64,000 bases of DNA from Bacteroidetes bacterium GWE2_42_24 (lineage in GTDB: Bacteria; Bacteroidota; Bacteroidia; Bacteroidales; TTA-H9), in assembly GCA_001768515.1 (NCBI GenBank), contig MEOA01000063.1:62001-126000 (forward strand), read 5' to 3'. Made by a program: the position numbers and the translations under genes. Shown piece by piece: positions 45,295 through 54,316 of this stretch. The notes beneath the pieces are model-generated. The model saw only the letters and a program-made list of their open reading frames with translations, was not told the DNA's origin and searched no databases. The first letter of the stretch is position 1. Each line of letters begins with the position of its first letter.

Positions 45295-46431
45295 CTATTT
45301 GACCTTATTAATCGATTTGGGATCGACTAATTGCACTTTATCAGGATCGGGCATTCTCAGGGCGAAATGTTTTGAATCGCCCCATTCATCCCATCCTATT
45401 TCATTACCCGCTATATGAATTCGTGCTTCTAAACAACTGCGGCATTGTTCGGCTTCCTCGTCGATACACGGTTTATCTTCATATAGCTTGTAGTTTTCAC
45501 GATATTTGACTGGCGTCAGGTTGGGCATGATGACATTAGATCCGACCATAATTGACTTTTCTCTTCCCTGGGGATCAATGGTCTGCATGGCTGTTGTAGC
45601 AGCGATGTTTATATTCTTCATCAGGATGCGAAGTAACGCAACCATTTTGAGCGATAATTCGAACCGTTCCTGTCTGGGAAGCAGTTGTCCGGTGTATTTG
45701 TAAAGTGGCGTCTCTTTATGTTCGATGAATGGTCCCATTCCTGCCATGTCGATGTCTATCTCTTTCAGGAAGAGCAGATCATGGGCTAAACTTTCAATAG
45801 TCTGAAATGGCAAGCCAATCATGACGCCTGAACCTACTTGATAGCCAGCCCTTCGAAGCGCACGTAGTGATTCAATCCGGGCATCGAAATCGTGGATTGA
45901 GTCGTTGGGGTGAAGTTTTGAGTAGAGTTCCCTGTCAGAGGTTTCAATCCGAAGCAGGTAACGGTGAGCCCCTGCTTCAAACCAACGATTGTATGTCTCT
46001 TCGGTCTGTTCACCCATTGAAAGGGTGATACCCAGTCGGCTGTCCGATAACTTCTTGATTTTGCAGAGTAGCCGTTCAATCGTATCGATAAATTTATGAT
46101 CTGAACGTTCGCCTGATTGGATGACGATGCTGGCAAAATGGTTGTCGAGTGCAAATTGTGCAGCTTCGAGAACCTCTTCATCGGTAAGCTGATATCGCTC
46201 AACCTTGTGGTTTTCCCTACGGACGCCACAGTAATAACAATTTTTTGAACAAATATTAGAGTATTCAATCAGCCCGCGGAAGTATACCTTGTTGCCAATG
46301 CATTTGTTTTTTATTTCAGCCGCCCTGGCAAACAGGTTCTTGCGAAGGTCCCCCTGAGCATTTAGTAGGGTTATAAGGTCGGAATGTGTCAGGTCGCTTT
46401 TGCTGAGCAAAGTGGCAGTCTGGTCGGTCAT
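45295..46431 (-). CDS. hydE: [FeFe]-hydrogenase H-cluster maturation radical SAM protein HydE
   Basis: 378 residues from the ATG at 46431. A longer frame to 46503 exists, but a -7 box at 46446-46453 falls inside it and favours the shorter start. The radical-SAM motif is C61-x3-C65-x2-C68 (YSNICSKNCYYCGVRR). Also present are GEQTEETYNRWFEAGAHRYLLRIETSD, LHPND and GSGVMIGLPFQT. The C-terminal CIDEEAEQCRSC (C-x7-C-x2-C) is the second-cluster site known in some HydE. It works on the diiron precursor with HydF and HydG, neither of which is in the window. PylB is the nearest relative. Confidence 0.9.
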   Translation of the reverse strand: MTDQTATLLSKSDLTHSDLITLLNAQGDLRKNLFARAAEIKNKCIGNKVYFRGLIEYSNICSKNCYYCGVRRENHKVERYQLTDEEVLEAAQFALDNHFASIVIQSGERSDHKFIDTIERLLCKIKKLSDSRLGITLSMGEQTEETYNRWFEAGAHRYLLRIETSDRELYSKLHPNDSIHDFDARIESLRALRRAGYQVGSGVMIGLPFQTIESLAHDLLFLKEIDIDMAGMGPFIEHKETPLYKYTGQLLPRQERFELSLKMVALLRILMKNINIAATTAMQTIDPQGREKSIMVGSNVIMPNLTPVKYRENYKLYEDKPCIDEEAEQCRSCLEARIHIAGNEIGWDEWGDSKHFALRMPDPDKVQLVDPKSINKVK

Positions 46432-46445
46432 CGCAATATTTTTCA

Positions 46446-46453
46446 CAAAAGTA
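46446..46453 (-). promoter_or_regulatory. Candidate -7 element of hydE
   Basis: The minus strand reads TACTTTTG, ending 14 nt before the ATG at 46431, which supports that start. No -33 box was found. Confidence 0.45.
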
Positions 46454-46799
46454 ATCAATTCAACCCATAACACCCTGCCGGATATTGAGCAACTAATCAT
46501 CATGGAGTAGGTTTAGGGGGATTACTCTGCCATGTTACTCTCTGTCATTTCATCTGGTCCATGCGCATAATAAAACAGGAATATCTGTCTAATCCAAACT
46601 TGTTGTTTCCTGTCCTGATAAAGGAGTGGTTATAAGGGCTCCATAGTCTATTGATAATTGAAAGTCCAATATTGTATCAATATGGAAATCAGTATACAAT
46701 ATACTGTTTTTAAAAGAAATTGATTGAATGTAAAGTGAATGACTTCTCTTTATGGGATTTGTAAGTTGCTGTTTTGATGTTACCGAAGCAAAAATAGGA
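46454..46799. other. Intergenic between divergent hydE and the NAD(P)HX repair gene
   Basis: About 350 bases, AT-rich; nothing recognised apart from promoters at each end. An 81-codon minus-strand frame (46589-46834) overlaps the plus-strand promoter and is not supported. Confidence 0.4.
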
Positions 46800-46829
46800 T
46801 TGAACTGTGGTTGGTGATGACTACCTTTG
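46800..46829 (+). promoter_or_regulatory. Promoter of the NAD(P)HX repair gene
   Basis: TTG (46800-46802), 19 nt, TACCTTTG (46822-46829): a full Bacteroidota promoter, with the ATG 23 nt downstream. Confidence 0.65.
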
Positions 46830-46852
46830 TGCATAATAAACTGATGTAATCA

Positions 46853-48370
46853 ATGCTAAAAATTCTTACCGCTGCTCAAATTCGTGAAGCAGATTTATAT
46901 ACGATCCGCCATGAACCGATCACTTCTGACCGGCTCATGGAACGCGCTGCCGGGAATTGTTCTGGCTGGCTGCGTGATTTTTTGCCTTCCTGTCTAAAGG
47001 TGTATATAGTGTGTGGATCTGGTAATAATGGCGGTGATGGATTAGTGATAGCAAGGCATCTGGCCAGAGATGGGTTTAAAGTCAGGGTCTTGATTGTTGA
47101 AAATGCAGGAGCTGGGCGTTCGCCTGATTTTGTCTTAAATTATGACCGACTGGCTGACCAGAATCTTGCAAAGATTGTCGTCGTCAATTCCTTGGATAAT
47201 TTTCCGGTCATTGAGCTGAACAGTGTTGTTCTTGATGCAATTTTCGGAAGTGGACTTTCAAGACCGCCGGAAGGTGTTGTGGCAGAGGTTATACAGTATT
47301 TAAATGGATTGGATATTATGCGCATATCAATTGACATCCCCTCTGGGTTATTTGCTGATAAGCCTGTTGAACAAGCACGTGGTTCCATCTTTAAAGCACA
47401 CCACACGCTCTCTTTTTTACCTGTCAAGATGGGACTCCTCATGCCTGAAAATGAACTATGGTGCGGAAGGGTGCATTATTTCGACATTGGAATGCATCCC
47501 GAATATATAAACAGTTTAGATTCACGAAATTTCCTCTTGACGCACGAGGATATTATCAGGCGGATTCCGCTGCGTGATCGTTCAGGACATAAAGGAACTT
47601 ATGGGCATGCGTTAATAATTGCTGGTTCAACAGCTAAAGCCGGTGCTGCGTTGCTGACAGCCAGAGCTTGTCTGAAAGCAGGGGCTGGTCTCGTTACTGC
47701 CCACCTCCCGGCTGGAGTTGTTTCAGCAACCAATAGCTATTGTCCTGAGATTATGATTAGTATCAGCAAGTCGGCTAACTGCATTTCAGACATCCCTTTA
47801 CTGGATAAATTTCATACAATCGGTGTAGGTCCGGGACTTGGTGTGACGCCCGAAACCACATCCATGTTGAAAAATCTTCTGGCGAATTACCAGGGGAGGA
47901 TTGTTCTGGACGCAGATGCACTGAACATTATCGCCGAGAACCCCACCATGCTTGCATTCCTCAGGCCGGGAACTATTCTGACACCCCATCCGGGGGAATT
48001 CGACCGTTTGGCTGGAAAGAGTGGTAATTCTTTTGATGCGATTGAAAAACAACGGCAGATGTCGGTTAAATATCAGCTTGTCATCATCCGTAAGGGAGCC
48101 CATTCTACGATTACCATGCCCGATGGGACGACCTGCTGGAATAATACGGGTAATCCTGGTATGGCTACAGCCGGAAGTGGTGATGTACTGACAGGTATTC
48201 TTACAGGATTACTTGCACAGGGATACCTGCCGGCCGATGCGGCCCTCGTGGGTACATGGCTTCACGGGATGGCAGGAGATATTGCATCGGAGCATACAGC
48301 TGAAGAATGGGTTTCTGCAGGTACAATAATTGACTATTTAGGAAAAGCATTGTCGTTATCAAGAATTTAA
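46853..48370 (+). CDS. nnr: Bifunctional NAD(P)HX epimerase/dehydratase
   Basis: 505 residues. The N-terminal YjeF_N (epimerase, NnrE) domain has VCGSGNNGGDGLVIARHL and LDAIFGSGLSRPP. The C-terminal carbohydrate-kinase-like NnrD domain has HKGTYGHALIIAGS, GVGPGLG, LDADALN, LTPHPGEFDRL and NTGNPGMATAGSGDVLTGI. Together they repair hydrated NADH and NADPH: the epimerase interconverts R and S forms and the dehydratase removes water using ADP or ATP. It is monocistronic, with its own promoter. Confidence 0.96.
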   Translation: MLKILTAAQIREADLYTIRHEPITSDRLMERAAGNCSGWLRDFLPSCLKVYIVCGSGNNGGDGLVIARHLARDGFKVRVLIVENAGAGRSPDFVLNYDRLADQNLAKIVVVNSLDNFPVIELNSVVLDAIFGSGLSRPPEGVVAEVIQYLNGLDIMRISIDIPSGLFADKPVEQARGSIFKAHHTLSFLPVKMGLLMPENELWCGRVHYFDIGMHPEYINSLDSRNFLLTHEDIIRRIPLRDRSGHKGTYGHALIIAGSTAKAGAALLTARACLKAGAGLVTAHLPAGVVSATNSYCPEIMISISKSANCISDIPLLDKFHTIGVGPGLGVTPETTSMLKNLLANYQGRIVLDADALNIIAENPTMLAFLRPGTILTPHPGEFDRLAGKSGNSFDAIEKQRQMSVKYQLVIIRKGAHSTITMPDGTTCWNNTGNPGMATAGSGDVLTGILTGLLAQGYLPADAALVGTWLHGMAGDIASEHTAEEWVSAGTIIDYLGKALSLSRI

Positions 48371-48457
48371 GGTAATTGTGTCTTTTTGGAATAGAACTTG
48401 TCTTGAAACAGGAAGAAAATTATTTGTTTTAAGGATGGTCATAATATAAAAATTACT

Positions 48458-48465
48458 TACCTTTG
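48458..48465 (+). promoter_or_regulatory. Candidate -7 element of rpsT
   Basis: TACCTTTG, an exact consensus match, 39 nt before the rpsT ATG. No TTG at 19 nt; a TTTG lies 31 nt upstream. Confidence 0.55.
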
Positions 48466-48504
48466 CACTCCCTTAAGAACGGAAAAACCAATACGCTGTA
48501 AAAC

Positions 48505-48756
48505 ATGGCAAATCATAAATCGGCATTAAAAAGAATTCGCGCCAACGAAAAGAAAAGACTTAGAAACCGTTATTACGCCCGTACAATGCGTAATGCAGTC
48601 AGACAATTCCGTAGTCTTACGGATAAAGGAGAAGCTGCAGGCCAACTTCCTAAAGTTGTGTCTCTGCTTGATAAACTCGCGAAGAAGGCGATTATCCATA
48701 AGAATAAAGCTTCCAATCTGAAGTCGAAACTGGCGAAGAAAGTGAATGCCATGTAA
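48505..48756 (+). CDS. rpsT: Small ribosomal subunit protein bS20
   Basis: 83 residues, very basic. The [22 protein letters not shown] start and the [11 protein letters not shown] and [29 protein letters not shown] segments are classic S20. It binds 16S rRNA early in small-subunit assembly. It has its own promoter-like element and a strong terminator (48796-48825), so it is monocistronic. Confidence 0.98.
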   Translation: MANHKSALKRIRANEKKRLRNRYYARTMRNAVRQFRSLTDKGEAAGQLPKVVSLLDKLAKKAIIHKNKASNLKSKLAKKVNAM

Positions 48757-48795
48757 GGCATTAGCCTCAAGCAAGTTAAAATATTTTATTTACTG

Positions 48796-48825
48796 AACGC
48801 TCTGAATCGTTGTATTCAGAGCGTT
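48796..48825 (+). terminator. Intrinsic terminator of rpsT
   Basis: AACGCTCTGAAT (48796-48807), loop CGTTGT, ATTCAGAGCGTT (48814-48825), followed by TTGG. A perfect 12-bp stem, 40 nt after the stop. Confidence 0.8.
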
Positions 48826-48916
48826 TTGGTGTTTCGTGACGTTTACAGTTTGTGTTGCAGGTTTTTTGTATTCCCGGATTTAGTTATCTTGGCTCCCGAT
48901 TTCTTTCACTGCAACT

Positions 48917-49615
48917 ATGGAATACAACAACAGTTATACCCCCATTAACCAATGGGCCGAAGATGATCGTCCGAGGGAGAAACTCCTGCTGAAAGGACGT
49001 CAGGCATTGAGTGATGCCGAACTCATCGCCATCCTTATTGCTACCGGGTCGAAGAATGAATCGGCCGTTGATCTCTCCAAGAGAATTCTGAAGACAGCCA
49101 ATGATAACCTGTTGGAGTTGGCGAGGAGGTCAGTAAATGAATTGATGCAGATCAAAGGTATTGGTCAGGCCAAGGCCATAACCATTATTGCTGCCCTTGA
49201 AATAGGCCGGCGTCGCAGTTCGGCTGAACCACAGCAACGAATGCAAATCAGCAGCAGTAACGATGCCTATCTTGCACTGGTTGATGTGCTTGCCGATCAT
49301 GATCATGAGCATTTCTGGGTACTATTGCTCAACAGAGCAAATAAAGTGGTCTTTCGGTCCTCAATCAGCGAGGGCACCAGTACGGGAACCATGGTTGATA
49401 TCAAACGAATCATTAAGCTTGCCCTCGACTGGAAGGCTGAAGGGATAATATTAGGGCACAATCATCCTTCAGGAAATATAAAACCAAGTGCTTCTGATAT
49501 AAATTTGACACAAAGGATCAAAAATGCAAGTAGCTTTTTTGATCTACATCTGCTTGATCATATCGTTGTTGGCGACAATGTTTACTATAGTTTCGCGGAC
49601 GAAGGATCCCTTTAG
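48917..49615 (+). CDS. radC: RadC family JAB-domain protein
   Basis: 232 residues. The N-terminal helix-hairpin-helix (LMQIKGIGQAKAITIIAALEIGRR, with PREKLLLKGRQALSDAELIAILIATG before it) precedes a JAMM metal site: EGTSTG, HNHPSGNIKPSASDINLT and the LLDHIVVGD end. The His-x-His and Asp of the metal site are intact. Despite its name, a repair role is not firmly shown for RadC. It is convergent with cstA, with five bases between stops. Confidence 0.96.
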   Translation: MEYNNSYTPINQWAEDDRPREKLLLKGRQALSDAELIAILIATGSKNESAVDLSKRILKTANDNLLELARRSVNELMQIKGIGQAKAITIIAALEIGRRRSSAEPQQRMQISSSNDAYLALVDVLADHDHEHFWVLLLNRANKVVFRSSISEGTSTGTMVDIKRIIKLALDWKAEGIILGHNHPSGNIKPSASDINLTQRIKNASSFFDLHLLDHIVVGDNVYYSFADEGSL

Positions 49616-49620
49616 CCCGA

Positions 49621-51078
49621 TTACGATCCCTCGCGTGAGAGCCAGCGTCCACGGTTTTTGATTGTATATCCTGCAAAATAGATACCAAATATGGCCGTTA
49701 TACCGATGCCAATGATGTACGACAGCGTATGTGATAATCCAAATCCTGTTGGTACTATTAGGATATAGGTTGTCACCACAGCAGTCATAAAGAGTGCAGG
49801 AATGAGCGTAAGCCAGTAGAGTTTTCCTGCCTGCCATAGGTACACAGTTATAGTCCAGAGTACAATGACGGCAAGTGTTTGATTGGCCCATCCGAAGTAG
49901 CGCCATATTATTTCAAAGTTTAGTTGGGTAAGCGTCAATCCGGCTGCAAACAGGGGGATGCTGATTATTAGTCGGTTCCTTATGGAAAACTGTTTAAAAT
50001 TCAGGAAATCGGCCACGATCAGACGGCCGCTCCTAAAGGCTGTGTCACCTGAAGTGATTGGGGCTGCCACCACACCAATCAGTGCCAGAATTCCGCCAAA
50101 TGTTCCCAGCATTGAATTACAAATCTCGCTTACAATGCTGGCAGGCGTTCTGGTAGCCACCATCTCATTTAATCCCTCTACACCACCATAAAAGCTCATC
50201 CCGGCTGCTGCCCAGACCATGGCAACCAATCCTTCGGCCACCATGGCTCCATAGAAAACCCTGCGACCCAAACTTTCGTTGGTAATACACCTTGCCATCA
50301 GTGGAGCCTGGGTCGAATGAAAACCGCTAATTGCACCGCAGGCTACCGTAATGAACAACATCGGGAAAATGGGGGAAGCTGTTGCATTTGATTTCATATT
50401 AATTAAGCCATTGGGAAATAATTCGGGCATCGCCATTATTTTCCCGGATGTAAAAAGGGTGATGATAACCCCGACGGCCATAAACAGGAGCGCTACTCCA
50501 AAGAAGGGATATATACGTCCAATAATTTGGTCGACTGGTAATAGTGTTGCAAGAATATAATAGATCACGATGATAATTCCCCAAAACAACAATCCCATCC
50601 AATGATATGAACTTTGTGTCATACCTGACAGAATCTCAGCAGGTCCGGTTACGAAAACAGCACCTACAAAAATCATCAGAATTACCGTGAAGAGTCGCAT
50701 GAATTGCTTGGTTCCGTTACCCAGATAAGTGCCGACAACTTCTCCGATGCTCCCTCCGTTGTGCCTTACTGATAGCATGCCGCTAAAGTAATCATGAACA
50801 GCACCTCCGAAGATGGTGCCAACAGCAATCCAAATAAAAACAACAGGGCCATACACGGCACCCATGACGGCGCCAAAGATTGGTCCGAGACCTGCAATGT
50901 TTAAAAACTGAATTAAAAATATCTTACCCCATTTGAGCGGGATAAAATCTACGCCATCGGGTGTGGCAATAGCTGGTGTTGCACGACGGGAGTCAACGCC
51001 AAATACCCGTTCAATGATTTTGCCATATATGAGGTAGCCGGCGATCAGCAATACAACCCCTGCAAGGAAAGTAATCAT
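49621..51078 (-). CDS. cstA: Carbon starvation protein CstA family transporter
   Basis: 485 residues, shorter than E. coli CstA (about 700) but normal for the short family. About thirteen hydrophobic helices are visible. Conserved segments are FGVDSRRATPA and GVDFIPLKWGKIFLIQFLNIAGLGPIFGAVMGAVYGP, GGAVHDYFSGMLSVRHNG and CGAISGFHSTQAPLMARC. Members import peptides or pyruvate; the substrate here is inferred only. Its promoter is CTTG-N18-TACCTTTG at 51139-51110. Confidence 0.95.
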   Translation of the reverse strand: MITFLAGVVLLIAGYLIYGKIIERVFGVDSRRATPAIATPDGVDFIPLKWGKIFLIQFLNIAGLGPIFGAVMGAVYGPVVFIWIAVGTIFGGAVHDYFSGMLSVRHNGGSIGEVVGTYLGNGTKQFMRLFTVILMIFVGAVFVTGPAEILSGMTQSSYHWMGLLFWGIIIVIYYILATLLPVDQIIGRIYPFFGVALLFMAVGVIITLFTSGKIMAMPELFPNGLINMKSNATASPIFPMLFITVACGAISGFHSTQAPLMARCITNESLGRRVFYGAMVAEGLVAMVWAAAGMSFYGGVEGLNEMVATRTPASIVSEICNSMLGTFGGILALIGVVAAPITSGDTAFRSGRLIVADFLNFKQFSIRNRLIISIPLFAAGLTLTQLNFEIIWRYFGWANQTLAVIVLWTITVYLWQAGKLYWLTLIPALFMTAVVTTYILIVPTGFGLSHTLSYIIGIGITAIFGIYFAGYTIKNRGRWLSREGS

Positions 51079-51109
51079 GTCAGATTATAGTTTATAAAAC
51101 ATTTTGAAG

Positions 51110-51139
51110 CAAAGGTACTGGAAAGGATCGGAAAACAAG
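51110..51139 (-). promoter_or_regulatory. Promoter of cstA
   Basis: Minus-strand CTTG (51139-51136), 18 nt, TACCTTTG (51117-51110). The ATG is 32 nt further on. Confidence 0.6.
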
Positions 51140-51316
51140 GCTGGTAGCGGGGAAAAATGGTTTTATTGAGATAGAGAAAGCAGGAAGGTTTAATGCATTA
51201 AGAAGCACCACAGGCTCAAACACCGATGAGCAGACAAGAATAGGTTAAATATCTCTCAAATCGTTAATCCTATAGAGATGACCTATTGAGTTATGTTCGA
51301 ATCGTGACAGAATCCT
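51140..51316. other. Intergenic upstream of cstA and the RNase H gene
   Basis: No coding sequence recognised in this part of the divergent gap; a promoter for the plus side follows at 51317. Confidence 0.4.
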
Positions 51317-51324
51317 TATCTTTG
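51317..51324 (+). promoter_or_regulatory. Candidate -7 element upstream of the RNase H gene
   Basis: TATCTTTG, an exact consensus match. It ends four bases before an ATG at 51329 that opens a 57-codon frame, and 182 bases before the RNase H ATG. Confidence 0.5.
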
Positions 51325-51328
51325 TAAT

Positions 51329-51502
51329 ATGGTAAATCCGATAATAATAGTATTTATACGGTTGATAGTAAGGCGTTCATGTTTTTTATTCATTGACCTT
51401 AACCGTTATTTAAAATCAGGTTCGCACCTGCACAGTATATGTTTTCCGAAGAGTAAAGTACGGCGACCGTTTGGATCTGGTATTATTCAACTGGTAAGTT
51501 AG
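51329..51502 (+). CDS. Possible small protein, 57 residues
   Basis: ATG at 51329 directly behind a consensus -7 box; stop at 51500-51502, four bases before the RNase H start at 51507. The peptide is basic, with a hydrophobic N-terminus (MVNPIIIVFIRLIVRRS) and many Ile, Arg and Ser codons. It could be a leader peptide or untranslated leader RNA. No family is recognised and composition alone does not prove coding. Confidence 0.25.
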   Translation: MVNPIIIVFIRLIVRRSCFLFIDLNRYLKSGSHLHSICFPKSKVRRPFGSGIIQLVS

Positions 51503-51506
51503 TCGT

Positions 51507-52142
51507 ATGGTGAAAAAGAAATACTATGTAGTTTGGGAAGGAATACGACCTGGAATTTACGACTCTTGGGAGGCTTGCCGTCGACAGGTCGATGGAATAG
51601 AAGGCGCGCGCTATAAATCGTTCGATACTTTCGAACAGGCTACAAAAGCTATGATGAGCGATTACCGTGATTACATCGGGAAAAACGCTGTTAATGCAAA
51701 GCCAAAAGTAGTTTTTCAGTTTAATACGCCGGGGCAGCCTGTAGCACCTGCGTTGTGTGTTGATGCAGCGTGTAGTGGAAACCCCGGGGATATGGAGTAC
51801 CGTTGCGTGCATATACCCTCCGGACAGGAAATATTCCGTCAGGGACCTTATAAGATGGCCACAAACAACATTGGGGAGTATCTTGCCCTTGTTCATGCAT
51901 TGTCGCTGCAGCATCAGCAAGGGATCGATCTGCCTGTTTATACTGATTCGGTGAATGCCATGAAATGGATTACTGCCGGGAAAGCCCGAACCAAGCTTAT
52001 ACCAACTCACCAAAACCGACCTGTATTCGATTTGCTTGAACGGGCCGAGCGTTGGTTAATGAGCCACCAGTCGGGGATTCAAATCTTAAAATGGAACACC
52101 GAAGCCTGGGGTGAAATTCCGGCAGACTTCGGACGAAAATAA
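51507..52142 (+). CDS. Ribonuclease HI with N-terminal viroplasmin (hybrid-binding) domain
   Basis: 211 residues. The N-terminal 50 (KKKYYVVWEGIRPGIYDSWEACRRQVDGIEGARYKSF) form the caulimovirus-viroplasmin RNA-DNA hybrid-binding domain seen in eukaryote-like RNases H1. The catalytic domain has Asp in CVDAACSGNPG, Glu in NNIGEYLALVHAL, Asp in VYTDSVNAMKWI and a final Asp in PADFGRK. It degrades RNA in RNA-DNA hybrids. The CoA ligase gene follows 40 nt later. Confidence 0.92.
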   Translation: MVKKKYYVVWEGIRPGIYDSWEACRRQVDGIEGARYKSFDTFEQATKAMMSDYRDYIGKNAVNAKPKVVFQFNTPGQPVAPALCVDAACSGNPGDMEYRCVHIPSGQEIFRQGPYKMATNNIGEYLALVHALSLQHQQGIDLPVYTDSVNAMKWITAGKARTKLIPTHQNRPVFDLLERAERWLMSHQSGIQILKWNTEAWGEIPADFGRK

Positions 52143-52182
52143 AATCATTAAATAGCAAATAAATCACCATTCAGATTCTGTT

Positions 52183-54243
52183 ATGATCACACAACAACTT
52201 ATTAATCCGAAGAGCATCGTTGTTATAGGTGCTTCCAATGATGTAACAAAACCAGGAGGAAAGCTTCTGAAAAACCTGATCGATCATCAATTCGCCGGAA
52301 AGCTTTACGTTAGTAACCCAAAGGAAGATGAGATTCAGGGGGTAAAGAGTTACCGTAACCTCAACGATCTGCCGCAGACGGATCTGGCTATTCTTGCCAT
52401 CGCGGCAAAATATTGCCCCGATACTGTTAATCTGCTCGCCCGGCACAAAGGCACCCGTGCGTTTATTATCCTGTCGGCAGGATTCCATGAAGAGAACGAA
52501 GAAGGGGCAGAGCTTGAACGCCGAATCGTTGCTACGATAGAGGAAACCGGAGGTTGTCTGATTGGACCCAACTGTATTGGTGTGATGAATCCAAACTATA
52601 CCGGCGTATTTACGCTTCCAATTCCTAAACTGGTACCTCATGGAGTTGATTTTATAACAGGATCGGGTGCTACTGCAGTGTTTATTCTTGAAAACGCTGT
52701 TCTTCGTGGCCTAAACTTTTCTTCTGTCTTCTCCGTTGGTAACAGTGCCCAGTTAGGCGTTGAAGAGGTGCTTGAATACCTTGATAAGACCTTTGATCCG
52801 AAAATCTCCTCAAGAGTAAAGCTGCTTTATGTAGAGAGCATCAGTAATCCCGCAAAATTACTGAAGCATTCTACCTCTTTGATTAGGAAGGGGTGTCATA
52901 TTGCTGCTGTAAAATCGGGTGGCTCTGAAGCCGGAAGCAGAGCAGCTTCGTCGCATACCGGTGCATTGGCCAGCAGTGATGTAGCTGTTGATGCGCTGTT
53001 CCGTAAGGCAGGTATTGTCAGGTGTTATGGTCGTGAGGAATTAGTCACTGTAGCGGGCATATTCATGCACAAGGAGCTTAAAGGGAACAGAATAGCTATT
53101 ATCACTCACGCCGGCGGTCCTGCTGTAATGCTTACCGACGCTCTCTCTAATGGAGGGATGAAGGTGCCTCCGGTCAAAGGTCCAAAAGCAGATGAACTTC
53201 TCAAATTATTGTTTCCCGGGTCATCGGTGGCTAATCCAATTGATTTTCTGGCTACCGGAACAGCAGAACAGTTAGGTCATATAATCGACTATTGTGACAG
53301 GGACTTTGAAGAAGTTGACGGGATGGCAGTCATTTTTGGTAGCCCCGGACTCTTCGAGGTGTATGATGTTTACAAAGTGCTCCATGAAAAGATGCTGACC
53401 AGTCATAAGCCAATTTACCCAATTCTTCCTTCATTGGTTAATGTTAAAAGTGAAATCGAATACTTTCTGGGGTTGGGAAGGATTAATTTCCCTGATGAAG
53501 TGGCGTTTGGTAATGCACTATGTAAAGTATGGCATACTCCGGCTCCCCAGCCTGAAGGATATGAATATCCGAAGGGTTTCAGACCTGACGTTATCAGATC
53601 AATTATCGAAGAAGTGAAAGAAGGTTACCTTTCACCCGATCATGTTCAGGCTTTACTCGATGCAGCCGGTATCGACAGGGCAGGGGAGGCTGTGGTAACC
53701 TCTGCTGCTGATGCTGTTGCTTCTGCCAAATCTCTCGGCATGCCTGTCGTAATGAAAGTGGTAGGGCCGGTTCACAAGTCAGATGTAGGGGGTGTGGTAC
53801 TGAATGTCTCCTCTGAAGAGCAGGTGGCAGATGAATTCAAAAGACTGATAACGATTAAGGATACCACCGCGGTGCTGATTCAGCCGATGCTGAGCGGTAT
53901 TGAATTGTTTGCAGGAGCCATGGCTGAGCCTAAGTTCGGACATACAATTTTATGTGGGATGGGAGGTATTTTCATTGAAGTATTGAAAGATGTTACAGCA
54001 GGTTTGGCTCCTATTGGTAAACCTGAGGCGCTTGATATGATTGCAAAGCTAAAAAGCGCTAAGATATTTGAGGGAGTAAGGGGGCAGGCAGGTGTTAGCG
54101 TCGACCTTTTTGCTGAAAGCATTATCAGGCTTTCGTTGCTGGTTGTCGTTGCCCCTGAGATTGCAGAAATGGATCTTAACCCGTTGTTAGGCTCGGTCAA
54201 TCGGGTTGTTACTGTTGATGCAAGGATCAGGATCAGAAGGTAA
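52183..54243 (+). CDS. acdAB: Acetate-CoA ligase (ADP-forming), fused alpha-beta
   Basis: 686 residues. The CoA-binding Rossmann domain (SIVVIGASNDVTKPGGKLLKNL) and succinyl-CoA-ligase-like domains fill the first 450. The phosphorylated His is H258 in SSHTGALASSD. The C-terminal ATP-grasp (MPVVMKVVGPVHKSDVGGVVLNVSS...AEMDLNPLLG) binds ADP. This enzyme makes ATP from acetyl-CoA or another acyl-CoA in anaerobic fermentation. It probably takes acetyl-CoA from peptide or acyl-CoA breakdown, fitting the beta-oxidation cluster. Confidence 0.93.
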   Translation: MITQQLINPKSIVVIGASNDVTKPGGKLLKNLIDHQFAGKLYVSNPKEDEIQGVKSYRNLNDLPQTDLAILAIAAKYCPDTVNLLARHKGTRAFIILSAGFHEENEEGAELERRIVATIEETGGCLIGPNCIGVMNPNYTGVFTLPIPKLVPHGVDFITGSGATAVFILENAVLRGLNFSSVFSVGNSAQLGVEEVLEYLDKTFDPKISSRVKLLYVESISNPAKLLKHSTSLIRKGCHIAAVKSGGSEAGSRAASSHTGALASSDVAVDALFRKAGIVRCYGREELVTVAGIFMHKELKGNRIAIITHAGGPAVMLTDALSNGGMKVPPVKGPKADELLKLLFPGSSVANPIDFLATGTAEQLGHIIDYCDRDFEEVDGMAVIFGSPGLFEVYDVYKVLHEKMLTSHKPIYPILPSLVNVKSEIEYFLGLGRINFPDEVAFGNALCKVWHTPAPQPEGYEYPKGFRPDVIRSIIEEVKEGYLSPDHVQALLDAAGIDRAGEAVVTSAADAVASAKSLGMPVVMKVVGPVHKSDVGGVVLNVSSEEQVADEFKRLITIKDTTAVLIQPMLSGIELFAGAMAEPKFGHTILCGMGGIFIEVLKDVTAGLAPIGKPEALDMIAKLKSAKIFEGVRGQAGVSVDLFAESIIRLSLLVVVAPEIAEMDLNPLLGSVNRVVTVDARIRIRR

Positions 54244-54258
54244 CCAGTTCAATTTAAT

Positions 54259-54306
54259 TAAAGCAAGAACTGCTACTCACCTTGGTGAGTAACAGTTCTT
54301 GCTTTA
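54259..54306. terminator. Bidirectional terminator
   Basis: TAAAGCAAGAACTG and CAGTTCTTGCTTTA pair, with an inner ACTCACC/GGTGAGT stem and a TT loop. It lies between the convergent CoA ligase and SMI1/KNR4 genes. Confidence 0.8.
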
Positions 54307-54316
54307 TCATGGCTTC

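Noticed and set aside
46589..46834. 81-codon minus-strand frame between hydE and the NAD(P)HX repair gene
   Set aside because: It overlaps a good plus-strand promoter (46800-46829) and shows no domain or signal peptide.
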